Positions 1-7,378 of a stretch of 12,365 bases of DNA are shown here, in pieces. The DNA lies in contig JAVBOD010000064.1 in NCBI GenBank assembly GCA_031551045.1, positions 1 to 12,365 of the forward strand, given 5' to 3'. How positions within the stretch are numbered: the first letter of the stretch is position 1; each line of letters opens with the position of its first letter. The position numbers and the translations under genes were made by a program. The DNA is from JAVBOD01 sp031551045 (GTDB taxonomy: Bacteria > Bacteroidota > Bacteroidia > Bacteroidales > UBA932). The notes under the pieces are model-generated. The model saw nothing but the letters and a program-made list of their open reading frames with translations, ran no database searches and was not told where the DNA came from.

Positions 1-1448
1 GGTACCACCCTTTCCATCCATTGCGCTTTTTTCTCTTTGATGGTTTTCATATCCAAACCGATGTATGCCTGCGCTTTTTCTTTGGTGGAAATATCGGGCA
101 GTGACACATCCGTAACGCCATGAGCAAAAAGTACTTTTTGAACTTCCAGTTGTGCCAGCAACGATTTATCGAGGCTATGCGCCAAAATGCGTTGTGTTTC
201 GACGGGAGCGTGGAACGAAGCGCCATGTGAAGCCACCGCAAAATCCCAGCGCCATTGCGCCTGGCGGAGCAGTTTCAGCACGGAGTTCATTTCTTTTTCC
301 GACGCACCTTTATCCCATGCCGCTTTGGCTAAAATATGGGCTTTCGATAATTCTTTTTCCACACGGTCGCGAATTTCCAGCGCCTTATCTTGGTATTGGT
401 AAACGTAATTACGTAGTTTTTCTTCTTCGTCGCGATGACAAGTTTGGCAAGTGCTGGCAATGTTTTTCAGCGGACTCATCACTTGGTGGTTGGAATATTT
501 GATGCCTCCTTCCGAAACATAGGGCATGTGACAATCGGCGCAAGCCAAGCCGCGCTGGGCGTGCGGCCCTAACAGGAATAATTCGTAATCGGGGTGTTGC
601 GCTTTCAACATAGGCGCACGGCTTACGGCGTGCGTCCAGTCTTTATAGTCGGATTCATCGTAATATTTTTCCATCGCTTCCACCGTCATGCCGCCGTCCC
701 ACGGAAATGTAAGATACTTTCCGTCGCCTTTGAAAAAATATTCTACGTGGCATTGCGCGCACACGAGCGAACGCATTTCCTGCGGCGTGGCGTCGGCAAT
801 ATTCCGTCCTTGGCGTTCGAGGGCTTCAATCAGCCCCGGGCGGGTAATAGTAAGGTTCATCGTTTGCGGGTCGTGGCAATCGGCACAACCAATAGGGTTG
901 GCAATTTGCCCGCCCCACGCGCTCCACGGCGCTTTGTAGAACGTTTCGATACCCACTTCATGCATCATGCGCGGAACATCGGGGCTTTTGCACGTCCAGC
1001 AGGTGCCGGGCTGCATGTCTTTCGTAGTGGAGTCGGGGCAACCGGTGCGCAATGTGGAACGTATATCCTCCAACGCATGCATGTGTCCGCGCGGCGCCGA
1101 ATAATCCTGCGCAAAAGCGTATCCGGCCCAAAGCACCACCATTTCGGGACGGGCAGCCAACACATCTTCCGGCATATTTCCCAAGTGCTTGCTGCGAAAA
1201 TCCATATCGGCCGTCTTTTTCCACGTATTGTATTCGCGCGGATAGTTTTCGCCCCAACGTTCATTACGCGATTCAATGCCGGTAATAGCTATCTTTTTAT
1301 TGCCGAACAATGTGGCTATCTCGGCACGCCGCTCGGTAATAGAAGCGGCCAAAAGTCCCAACACAAATACGACCGCCATGACAGCGGCAAATATTCCCCA
1401 TCCGATAATGGGTTTACGTTTGATGGCTTCGGTTAATTTTCCAAACAT
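1..1448 (-). CDS. nrfA: Cytochrome c552 ammonia-forming nitrite reductase NrfA (3' end cut by window edge)
   Basis: This is the pentaheme nitrite reductase, which reduces nitrite to ammonium with six electrons outside the cytoplasmic membrane. Translating the minus strand from the ATG at 1448 gives 482 residues before the window ends; family length is about 480-510, so little is missing. Residues 13-35 form one hydrophobic segment, a signal anchor or uncleaved signal. Five heme motifs are visible: CWTCK at 150-154 (the catalytic heme, with lysine as axial ligand, diagnostic of NrfA), CADCH 188-192, CAQCH 230-234, CADCH 303-307 and CQTCH 334-338. The residues known to act in E. coli NrfA have counterparts: Arg134, Tyr237 and His285, with the calcium-site residues Glu236, Lys282 and Gln284. 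It lies 13 bases after nrfH and is surely co-transcribed with it. An 843-base open frame on the opposite strand is a shadow of this gene. Confidence 0.97.
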   Translation of the reverse strand, partial: MFGKLTEAIKRKPIIGWGIFAAVMAVVFVLGLLAASITERRAEIATLFGNKKIAITGIESRNERWGENYPREYNTWKKTADMDFRSKHLGNMPEDVLAARPEMVVLWAGYAFAQDYSAPRGHMHALEDIRSTLRTGCPDSTTKDMQPGTCWTCKSPDVPRMMHEVGIETFYKAPWSAWGGQIANPIGCADCHDPQTMNLTITRPGLIEALERQGRNIADATPQEMRSLVCAQCHVEYFFKGDGKYLTFPWDGGMTVEAMEKYYDESDYKDWTHAVSRAPMLKAQHPDYELFLLGPHAQRGLACADCHMPYVSEGGIKYSNHQVMSPLKNIASTCQTCHRDEEEKLRNYVYQYQDKALEIRDRVEKELSKAHILAKAAWDKGASEKEMNSVLKLLRQAQWRWDFAVASHGASFHAPVETQRILAHSLDKSLLAQLEVQKVLFAHGVTDVSLPDISTKEKAQAYIGLDMKTIKEKKAQWMERVV

Positions 1449-1461
1449 AATTTTTCAGGTT

Positions 1462-2049
1462 TTATGGTTGTCTTTCTTTCATTACTTTCTTTAACCAATC
1501 GGGAACAGGCGATTCGGGCAAGGGCACAAGGGCATTCGGCGAAGAACCCAAGTTGCTGATTTTAGTATGCGGGACTTGTGCATGGCAATCCCAGCAAGCC
1601 TTTCCTTCTCCGTTTTTCGCTTCGGTATAAGTAATCATTCCTGTTTTCACAAAATCGGTATTCAATTGCGTATGGCAGCGGATACAGTTTTCCATAATCA
1701 CATTGTTGCTTGCCTCGCGGGGACGAATGACCTGCGGCTCTCCCTTTACCGTAAAAACGGCCGAGTGATATAAGCCATCCATGGCTTTAAAAGCGTATTT
1801 TGCAAAAACGTTATTGTGCGGCACGTGACAGTCGTTACAATTTGTCCAGCGGGCGTGCGAGCTGTGGTTCCACGATTGGTAGTAAGGCGACATGATATGG
1901 CAATTCACGCAGGCCGAGGGCTCGTCGGACAAGTAGGAATGCGCCCTTGACATATACACCGTGTAAGCGCCCAAACCGGCCAACAATCCTCCCGCAATGA
2001 AAAACGGAAGAATCATCTTATTAGGAATCCGGCTTAGGAGCTTTTTCAT
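1462..2049 (-). CDS. nrfH: Tetraheme cytochrome c NrfH, quinol dehydrogenase subunit
   Basis: NrfH takes electrons from the menaquinol pool and passes them to NrfA; in other species the two form a membrane complex. The 195-residue protein has one N-terminal membrane anchor (about residues 12-33) followed by four heme motifs: CVNCH 47-51, CNDCH 71-75, CIRCH 122-126 and CWDCH 152-156. The first is followed by Ile-Met (CVNCHIM), matching the family's methionine ligand to heme 1. I chose the ATG at 2049. A longer reading would start at a TTG at 2097, but it adds 16 residues before the normal NrfH N-terminus and would sit on top of the likely promoter. The gene heads the operon; nrfA follows after 13 bases. 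Membership in the NapC/NirT family is certain, and NrfH is preferred over NapC because of the partner gene. Confidence 0.95.
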   Translation of the reverse strand: MKKLLSRIPNKMILPFFIAGGLLAGLGAYTVYMSRAHSYLSDEPSACVNCHIMSPYYQSWNHSSHARWTNCNDCHVPHNNVFAKYAFKAMDGLYHSAVFTVKGEPQVIRPREASNNVIMENCIRCHTQLNTDFVKTGMITYTEAKNGEGKACWDCHAQVPHTKISNLGSSPNALVPLPESPVPDWLKKVMKERQP

Positions 2050-2076
2050 AAAATCAACCCTAATGGTAATGAACAG

Positions 2077-2108
2077 CAAAATTAACGATTTTTTCAAACA
2101 AAAACAAC
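2077..2108 (-). promoter_or_regulatory. Predicted promoter of nrfHA
   Basis: On the minus strand a GTTG box (2105-2108) is followed by exactly 20 bases and then TAATTTTG (2077-2084). This matches the Bacteroidota housekeeping form TTTG-N19/21-TAnnTTTG with one mismatch in the upstream box. Transcription would begin near 2071, leaving a leader of about 20 bases before the nrfH ATG at 2049. No anaerobic regulator site (FNR-like dyad) was recognised. The call is by pattern only. Confidence 0.55.
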
Positions 2109-2138
2109 GGTCGAAGAAATATTAACCTTGTGTCGAAT

Positions 2139-2218
2139 AAACCGCAAAGTTCACAAAGAAAATCATTCTATTTACGGTTTTGCGGTTTTCTCGTAAATTA
2201 CTGGCGCCTTTGCGGTTT
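2139..2218. repeat. Small TTTGCGGTTT repeat in both orientations
   Basis: AAACCGCAAAG at 2139-2149 is the exact reverse complement of CTTTGCGGTTT at 2208-2218, and a third copy, TTTTGCGGTTTT, lies at 2178-2189. The three copies fill most of the spacer between the divergent nrfH and prmC genes. Short repeats built on this core are common between genes in Bacteroidota as far as I know. No function is known to me; they may only form weak hairpins. Confidence 0.6.
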
Positions 2219-2250
2219 CTGTCTTTTTTTACTTTTACGATGTTTTTCAT

Positions 2251-2258
2251 TACTTTTG
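2251..2258 (+). promoter_or_regulatory. Predicted -7 element of the prmC promoter
   Basis: TACTTTTG fits the Bacteroidota -7 consensus TAnnTTTG exactly. The expected upstream box, about 20 bases earlier (near 2227-2230), reads TTTT instead of TTTG. The start of transcription would be near 2264, giving a leader of about 16 bases before the ATG at 2280. This also argues against reading prmC from the upstream GTG at 2130, which lies before the promoter. Confidence 0.45.
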
Positions 2259-2279
2259 CTTATTGAATTTTCATTAAAA

Positions 2280-3134
2280 ATGAACATTGCAGTTTATACG
2301 CAACAGGCTATTCTCCAGTTACAGCACTTATATCCCGAGCAAGAGATACGTGCCATGATTCGTGTATTATTACAACATTACGGACATTTTTCATCCGCGC
2401 AAATTCATGCTTTCCCCGACACGATACTTGATGAAACGATATCCGTGACGCTAAACGACGCATTACAGCAATTGAGCTCCGGAAAGCCGTTGCAATATGT
2501 AACGGGCGAAACGCAGTTTTTTAATTTGCCGTTCGAAGTCAATGAGCATGTGTTGATTCCGCGTCCGGAAACCGAAGAATTGGTACAATGGGCTGTTGAG
2601 ATATTGAATAAAAAAGAAAATATAACGATGCTGGATGCCTGCACCGGTAGCGGATGCATTGCAGTGGCGTTGGCTGCACAATTTCCGCAAGCGATGGTTT
2701 CGGCCTGCGACATCTCGAAAGAAGCGCTGGTTGTCGCACATCGTAATGCTAAAAAGAATCATGTGTCTATACGTTTTTTTGAGTGCGATATATTGCATCG
2801 AATAATTGACGCCGATTCCCGCTATTCGTTCATCATCAGCAATCCGCCGTATATACGCTATTCCGAACAAGAAGCCATGCATAAGAACGTATTGGATTTC
2901 GAACCGGAGCAAGCCCTGTTTGTGGACGATGACGACCCGTTGCTATTCTACCAAGCCCTTACCGTTCTTGCACAACAAACGCTTTTGCCCGGCGGTTGTA
3001 TTTTAGTAGAAATTAATGAAGCGTTTGGAAAAGAAACGGTAAAATTATTTGAAGCCGCCGGTTTTAAAAATGTGTCGTTACGCAAGGATATCAACGGAAA
3101 AGACCGGATGGTAAAAGCGGAGAAAATATCATGA
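2280..3134 (+). CDS. prmC: Release factor glutamine methyltransferase PrmC (HemK)
   Basis: PrmC transfers a methyl group from S-adenosylmethionine to the glutamine of the GGQ loop in release factors 1 and 2. The 284-residue product has the usual two parts: an N-terminal helical domain (about 1-85) that recognises the release factor, and a Rossmann methyltransferase domain. Seen in the sequence are the PrmC signature IPRPETEEL (93-101), the AdoMet-binding loop DACTGSGCIA (119-128; the usual form is D-x-GTGSG) and the catalytic NPPY (188-191). The open frame continues 50 codons upstream to a GTG, but that part is a low-complexity Phe/Leu/Cys stretch unlike PrmC and lies over the intergenic repeat and promoter, so the ATG at 2280 is the start. 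Its stop overlaps the next gene by 4 bases (ATGA). One likely substrate, RF2, is encoded at 8363-9443. Confidence 0.95.
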   Translation: MNIAVYTQQAILQLQHLYPEQEIRAMIRVLLQHYGHFSSAQIHAFPDTILDETISVTLNDALQQLSSGKPLQYVTGETQFFNLPFEVNEHVLIPRPETEELVQWAVEILNKKENITMLDACTGSGCIAVALAAQFPQAMVSACDISKEALVVAHRNAKKNHVSIRFFECDILHRIIDADSRYSFIISNPPYIRYSEQEAMHKNVLDFEPEQALFVDDDDPLLFYQALTVLAQQTLLPGGCILVEINEAFGKETVKLFEAAGFKNVSLRKDINGKDRMVKAEKIS

Positions 3135-3622
3135 CCCATTTTGCCGCTATCGATTTCGAAACAGCCAACCAATACCCCAGCAGCGTTTGCAGCATCGGGG
3201 TAGTGATTGTAGAAAACGGGATAATCGTAGAAAAATTTTACCGCCTGATTCGTCCACGGCCTAATTTTTATACGTATTGGAACACCCGCGTGCACGGGCT
3301 AAGCTTGCCCGACACCAACGACGCCAACGATTTTCCGGCAGTGTGGAACGAGATTGCTTGGCGCATTGCGCATCTTCCGTTAGTGGCACACAACAGCCCT
3401 TTCGATGAAGGTTGCCTGAAAGCCGTGCATGCGCTGTATGAAATGCCTTACCCCGGTTATAAATTTTATTGCACCTGCCGTGCTTCGCGAAAGCAACATC
3501 CTCAGTTGCCCAATCACAAACTACACACGGTTTCCGCCTATTGCGGCTTCGACTTAACCAACCACCACCACGCCTTAGCCGATGCTGAAGCCTGCGCGGT
3601 GATTGCGATGCAAATATTGTAA
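3131..3622 (+). CDS. DEDDh-family 3'-5' exonuclease (DNA polymerase III epsilon-like)
   Basis: A 163-residue single-domain exonuclease of the RNase T / DnaQ-like superfamily. All expected acidic and histidine residues are present: Asp8 and Glu10 in AIDFETA, Asp92 in AHNSPFDEG, then His146 and Asp151 in HHALAD. These would bind two metal ions and cut single nucleotides from 3' ends. It is a stand-alone enzyme, much shorter than proteins that fuse this domain to other parts, and has no sign of a polymerase-binding tail, so I do not call it dnaQ. The start ATG overlaps the prmC stop (ATGA at 3131-3134), suggesting translational coupling. The stop is 10 bases from the end of the convergent antiporter gene, so there is no room for a separate terminator. 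Confidence 0.88.
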   Translation: MTHFAAIDFETANQYPSSVCSIGVVIVENGIIVEKFYRLIRPRPNFYTYWNTRVHGLSLPDTNDANDFPAVWNEIAWRIAHLPLVAHNSPFDEGCLKAVHALYEMPYPGYKFYCTCRASRKQHPQLPNHKLHTVSAYCGFDLTNHHHALADAEACAVIAMQIL

Positions 3623-3632
3623 ATTTTTTCCA

Positions 3633-5129
3633 TTAAAATTTTGGAGGTTCAATTCCCAACTTTTGATAAGTCTCGTCGAGGCTGCATTCGTCGTCGGAAA
3701 TAAGCAGTAACTTGTCGTCTTCTTTTATTTCGGTATTTCCTTTCGGAACAAAATAATTGTGATGCCGTTTCGCCATAACAGCCAATGTTTTCTCGGGAAG
3801 CGGAAGGTCCATCAGGCGATGCCCGTGCTCCAACATTTTCGCCGTAACAGCAATTTCTATCATCGACGATTTAATTTCTTCGGGAAACTCCACATCGAAA
3901 TCTTTCAACTTTTGTACTCTTATATTCGGCTTCGTCAATCCCAGCCATTTGGCGACTGTCGGCACTGTAGTTCCTTGTACCAGTAACGAAACAATGGTAA
4001 TGAAGAATACGATATTGAACATTATCCTCGCGTGCGGAACATTAGCAATGAGCGGATAAGTGGCGAAAATAATAGGCACCGCACCACGCAAACCAACCCA
4101 TGAAACATACACGCGGTCTTTGAATGCCATCATCCGGAAAGGCAGCAAACTGGCAAACACCGCCAAGGGGCGCGAAAACACAATCATAAAAATCCCTATC
4201 AACAAACCAACGCCGGTAATAGGTAATAATTCTTTAGGATTTACCAGCAAACCCAACGTAAGGAACATGATGATTTGGAACATCCAGGCTAACCCGTCGA
4301 AGAATTTTTTCACCGTTCGTTTATGTACAAAACGCCTGTTGCCGATTACCAGGCCTCCGATATACACAGCCAAGAAGCCATTCCCTTTGATGAAATATGT
4401 CACGGAAAAAATAAAGAACATGCAGGCAATCAACAAAACCGGATATAGCGAGTCGTTATCGATATTGATTTTATTCAATAACCAAATAGCAAACCGGCCT
4501 AAAAGATAACCGGCCACTACACCGATGGCGAGCTGCACAAAAAACATCCACGCTACATATCCCCAACTACTTTCCTGCATTTGGATGAGTTGAATTAAAG
4601 AAATGGTAAGCATGTAAGCCATCGGGTCGTTACTCCCACTCTCCAACTCCAGCATGGGGCGCAAACGGTGACGCAACACCAAGCCTTTGGAACGCAGGAT
4701 GGCAAACACCGACGCCGAATCGGTGGACGACATGACAGATGCCAGCAGCATGGATTCCAAAAAAGTCAACGTCAGCGAGGGAAAGAAGAACATTGTCAGG
4801 TAATAAATAAAAAGTCCCGTAATCAAAGCTGTGAGTAACACTCCCACGGTAGCTAAAACAATTCCCTGCCCCGCAATTGGCTTTATTTCATCGTAGCGCG
4901 TATCCATGCCACCGGAAAACAAAATACAGGTAAGAGCGACCACGCCTATGTGCTGAGCAACCGTCGTATTTTGGAAATTGATAAAACCAAGTCCGTCATT
5001 CCCTGCAATCATCCCTACTATCAAAAACAGCAACAGAGCGGGAACACCGAAACGATAACCCGTTTTTCCGGCCACCAGCGCCATAAATAATAAGAGAGAA
5101 CCTATTAACAAAAATTGCTCTATGCCCAT
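3633..5129 (-). CDS. NhaP2/CvrA-type potassium/proton antiporter (CPA1) with TrkA-C domain
   Basis: A 498-residue inner-membrane cation/proton antiporter. About twelve hydrophobic segments span residues 5-395. Motifs typical of the CPA1 NhaP group are SSTDSAS (134-140, with Asp137), SGSNDPMA (164-171, carrying the conserved Asn-Asp pair) and GLRGAVP (346-352). A soluble C-terminal part (about 407-485) looks like a TrkA-C (RCK_C) ligand-binding domain, as in NhaP2/CvrA proteins that export K+ and regulate cell volume or pH. Ion choice cannot be read from the sequence, so Na+/H+ exchange remains possible. The open frame extends to 5240, but the ATG at 5129 gives the normal N-terminus (MGIEQFLLIG), and the extra 37 codons contain the promoter. 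It is divergent from recX and stands alone. Confidence 0.92.
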   Translation of the reverse strand: MGIEQFLLIGSLLLFMALVAGKTGYRFGVPALLLFLIVGMIAGNDGLGFINFQNTTVAQHIGVVALTCILFSGGMDTRYDEIKPIAGQGIVLATVGVLLTALITGLFIYYLTMFFFPSLTLTFLESMLLASVMSSTDSASVFAILRSKGLVLRHRLRPMLELESGSNDPMAYMLTISLIQLIQMQESSWGYVAWMFFVQLAIGVVAGYLLGRFAIWLLNKINIDNDSLYPVLLIACMFFIFSVTYFIKGNGFLAVYIGGLVIGNRRFVHKRTVKKFFDGLAWMFQIIMFLTLGLLVNPKELLPITGVGLLIGIFMIVFSRPLAVFASLLPFRMMAFKDRVYVSWVGLRGAVPIIFATYPLIANVPHARIMFNIVFFITIVSLLVQGTTVPTVAKWLGLTKPNIRVQKLKDFDVEFPEEIKSSMIEIAVTAKMLEHGHRLMDLPLPEKTLAVMAKRHHNYFVPKGNTEIKEDDKLLLISDDECSLDETYQKLGIEPPKF

Positions 5130-5155
5130 TGTAAAAGTAAATATATTTGAAGTTT

Positions 5156-5187
5156 TAAATATAGTCATAATTTTTAACATCTGCAAA
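5156..5187 (-). promoter_or_regulatory. Predicted promoter of the antiporter gene
   Basis: On the minus strand a TTTG box (5184-5187) is followed by exactly 20 bases and TATATTTA (5156-5163). Only the last base differs from TTTG-N20-TAnnTTTG. The leader to the ATG at 5129 would be about 20 bases. The 92-base gap to recX must also hold the recX promoter; TATATTTG at 5142-5149 on the plus strand is a possible -7 element for it, without a clear upstream box. Confidence 0.55.
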
Positions 5188-5221
5188 AAATTCCTACATT
5201 GCACCTCAAAATTTAAAATAG

Positions 5222-5710
5222 TTGGAAAAAGAACACACAAATATCATACCGGAACAGGTGTTGACCCGTTTACAGCAACTATGCAGCCGCCGCGAAAAAT
5301 GCACGGACGACGTACGGAAAAAATTGCTGGAGTGGAAAATTTCACCCAAGGACAGCGAGGCGATTATAAGCCAACTGCAAGCCGGAAAATTTGTGGACGA
5401 CCGGCGTTATGCCCGCGCTTTTGTGCATGACAAATTCAACCTGTCGGGCTGGGGTCTGTTAAAAATACGCAATGCGTTGCTATTAAAAAAAATAAAACCT
5501 TCTTTTATCAATGAGGCATTAAACGAAATGGACAACATGGCAGTCCAATATAAATTGGAACAGATATTGAGCCAAAAAAACAAGACGTTGAAAGCCGCTT
5601 CGGACACCGACCGCAAGTTGAAATTATTGCGCTTTGCCGTCGGCCGCGGATACGATTATTCGGCGGCGTATGACGCAATAACGAAAATGAGTAAAGAGCC
5701 GGGAGTCTGA
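5222..5710 (+). CDS. recX: Regulatory protein RecX
   Basis: RecX binds RecA filaments and restrains recombination. The 162-residue product is almost wholly helical, with the triple three-helix repeat layout of the family and conserved stretches: SRREKCTDDVRKKL near 22-35, GKFVDDRRYARAFVHDK (55-71) and GWGLLKIRNAL (76-86). Length fits Bacteroidota RecX (about 150-165). The start is a TTG at 5222: an in-frame TAG lies directly before it, and no in-frame ATG exists until well inside the conserved region, so a TTG (or a later, truncating GTG) must be used. A rare start codon fits a protein needed in low amounts. No recA gene is near. The downstream peptidase starts 57 bases after the stop and may be co-transcribed. 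Confidence 0.88.
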   Translation: MEKEHTNIIPEQVLTRLQQLCSRREKCTDDVRKKLLEWKISPKDSEAIISQLQAGKFVDDRRYARAFVHDKFNLSGWGLLKIRNALLLKKIKPSFINEALNEMDNMAVQYKLEQILSQKNKTLKAASDTDRKLKLLRFAVGRGYDYSAAYDAITKMSKEPGV

Positions 5711-5767
5711 AAAAGAGTTTTTAAAAGCAAATAAATTAATGAAATAATAAAATAAATCAATTACGAG

Positions 5768-6457
5768 ATGACTGAATACTACTACGGTTCCTACATTATT
5801 TTCGGCATTTTTGCCCTGTTAAGTTTTTTGGTAAGTGCGCGTTTGAAAAACAAATTTGCCAAGTATTCCAAAGTCCCACTCACCATGAGTGGAAAAGACG
5901 TTGCAGAAAAAATGCTGCACGACAACGGTATTTTCGATGTGAAAGTGACTTCGACCAGCGGCATACTCTCCGACCATTACAATCCGGCGACTAAAACAGT
6001 GGCCTTAAGCCAAGCCGTGTATGCCGGCCGCAACGTTGCTGCCGCCGCCGTGGCTGCTCATGAGTGCGGGCATGCCGTGCAACACGCCACGGCTTATTCC
6101 ATGTTGCAGTTCCGTTCGAAATTAGTGCCGGTGGTAAACTTCGCCTCCATGTGGATGCAATGGATATTGTTGGCAGGGATTATCTTCATTCAAAGTTTCC
6201 CGCAACTGATGCTGGTCGGTATCGGATTGTTTGCACTTACCACCTTGTTCAGCGTGGTAACGCTTCCGGTGGAAATCAATGCCAGTGTGCGTGCCGTGAA
6301 ATGGCTGGATCGTGCCGGAATCGTGTCGGATACCAACAAAACATACGCTGTGGATGCACTTAAATGGGCTGCTTACACGTATGTGATTGCCGCCTTGGGC
6401 TCGCTGGCGCAGTTAGTTTATTACATTATGATTTTCCTCGGAAACCGGAGGAATTAA
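5768..6457 (+). CDS. YugP-like neutral zinc metallopeptidase, membrane-bound (Zn_peptidase_2)
   Basis: A 229-residue membrane peptidase of the YugP family (DUF2268-unrelated, PF04298 type). It has an N-terminal membrane segment (about 8-24), a zinc motif HECGH (98-102, with Glu99 as catalytic base), and two or three further membrane segments (about 128-165 and 200-225). Glu169 in LPVEINAS is the likely third zinc ligand. The family stretch LSDHYNPATKTVALS (67-81) is well preserved. Substrates are not known for most members. The start is the only ATG that gives the family N-terminus. It follows recX in the same direction and ends in a strong hairpin (6476-6513). Confidence 0.88.
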   Translation: MTEYYYGSYIIFGIFALLSFLVSARLKNKFAKYSKVPLTMSGKDVAEKMLHDNGIFDVKVTSTSGILSDHYNPATKTVALSQAVYAGRNVAAAAVAAHECGHAVQHATAYSMLQFRSKLVPVVNFASMWMQWILLAGIIFIQSFPQLMLVGIGLFALTTLFSVVTLPVEINASVRAVKWLDRAGIVSDTNKTYAVDALKWAAYTYVIAALGSLAQLVYYIMIFLGNRRN

Positions 6458-6475
6458 TTAAAGTATTACGAGTTT

Positions 6476-6513
6476 AGATTTGACAAATTTTGGAAATTTG
6501 TCAAATCTTTTTT
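6476..6513 (+). terminator. Rho-independent terminator after the YugP-like gene
   Basis: A perfect 15-bp stem (AGATTTGACAAATTT at 6476-6490 with AAATTTGTCAAATCT at 6494-6508) closes a 3-base loop and is followed by a run of T (6508-6513). It lies 18 bases after the stop of the plus-strand gene. It overlaps the last codon of the convergent CPBP gene by its T run; the other strand lacks a good T run, so it should work mainly rightwards. The stem is unusually A+T-rich. Confidence 0.85.
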
Positions 6514-7378
6514 AGTAAGTATTGACCGGAATATTTTTCTTACGATATTGAAGGTGCACAGCGACGATCATGACAATAACAAGCAACGTGCATAACAGCG
6601 ACCCTTCGAAACCGAAGGCGCCACCTGTCAACCAATCTCCTCCAGAGGTTGGTTGTTGCGTTATAATTGCTCCGCTTGTTTCCGTGCCGCTTACTGCAAA
6701 ATCGAAGACCGGCCCCTGGAAAAAATTCCATGTGAAATGCAAACCTATGGGAAACCATAGATTTTGTTGATGAATGTAATACATTCCCAACAACACACCC
6801 GCTAAAAAGATATTAAACAAGCCGAGAAAAGTGATATTCCCGTTGAAACCATGCATCAACATAAATAAAATGGAAGAAATAACGAGCGCCGCATATTTAT
6901 TGTAGCCCGACATAAAGCGGCGCAAGACATAGCCCCGGAACATGATTTCTTCGTTGAACGCCACAAGGATAAACATGGCCAAAGAAACCAGCATCGTTGT
7001 CGAAAATTGAATCTCTTTTACACCAATAAATCCCGCCGCATAACAAACGCTAAAACCAATAGCGACAGCAGCGACGCCGTACAGCATTCCGGACAACAAA
7101 TCTTTCCATCTCTCAGTGAAGAAGCCCAGCCCTATATCAGCCAATGTCTCATGATGAATAAACTTGCAAAAAATCCATGTTACCAATATCGCTGCCGCCA
7201 ACATGGCAGCGCTGGAGAAGAGTAACGATACATTGCTGCCGGTCGCGCTAGAAACAGGAAATGCGGACAGGAGCATAGAAACAAAGCCTGCCACGAAAAA
7301 CCACGCAACGAGGTAAAGGATGGTAAATCCCCAAGCCCTGAGTTTCCCGATAATATATTGTTTCACGTTTGCATCCAT
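6512..7378 (-). CDS. CPBP-family intramembrane glutamic endopeptidase (CAAX/Abi type)
   Basis: A 288-residue membrane protein of the CPBP (PF02517) family. Motifs in order: EEIMFRG with Glu143, Glu144 and Arg148; FMLMH with His176; HFTWN with His214 and Asn218. Together these are the full active-site set of this protease group. Six to eight hydrophobic segments run from residue 15 to 275. Relatives cut prenylated proteins in eukaryotes, and in bacteria act in peptide export, self-immunity or regulation; no bacteriocin gene is near, so the role here is open. The frame extends to 7492, but I chose the ATG at 7378: the upstream 38 codons are polar and partly consist of the dispersed repeat at 7477-7505. 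Its stop lies next to the hairpin that ends the YugP-like gene. Confidence 0.9.
   Translation of the reverse strand: MDANVKQYIIGKLRAWGFTILYLVAWFFVAGFVSMLLSAFPVSSATGSNVSLLFSSAAMLAAAILVTWIFCKFIHHETLADIGLGFFTERWKDLLSGMLYGVAAVAIGFSVCYAAGFIGVKEIQFSTTMLVSLAMFILVAFNEEIMFRGYVLRRFMSGYNKYAALVISSILFMLMHGFNGNITFLGLFNIFLAGVLLGMYYIHQQNLWFPIGLHFTWNFFQGPVFDFAVSGTETSGAIITQQPTSGGDWLTGGAFGFEGSLLCTLLVIVMIVAVHLQYRKKNIPVNTY

Noticed and set aside
1..6. GGTACC (KpnI site) exactly at the window start, as a possible clone joint
   Set aside because: It is in frame within nrfA and fits normal coding sequence; one 6-base site carries no weight.
594..1436. Long plus-strand open frame (280 codons) opposite nrfA
   Set aside because: Every part of nrfA on the minus strand, with five heme motifs and active-site residues, reads through this region. 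The plus-strand product is Arg/His-rich with no domain and is a mirror of the codon pattern.
2050..2097. Longer NrfH from a TTG at 2097
   Set aside because: It would begin within the predicted promoter and add 16 residues before a normal membrane-anchor N-terminus; the ATG at 2049 is preferred.
2130..2279. N-terminal extension of prmC from a GTG at 2130
   Set aside because: The added 50 residues are a Phe/Leu/Cys-rich stretch unlike PrmC and lie over the intergenic repeat and promoter; the ATG at 2280 gives the normal protein.
5130..5240. Extension of the antiporter gene to 5240
   Set aside because: The extra 37 codons contain the promoter and overlap the start of recX; the ATG at 5129 matches the family.
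6512..7378. CPBP protease as part of a bacteriocin or abortive-infection system
   Set aside because: No toxin, peptide precursor, ABC exporter or phage-defence gene is adjacent; the neighbours are unrelated housekeeping genes.
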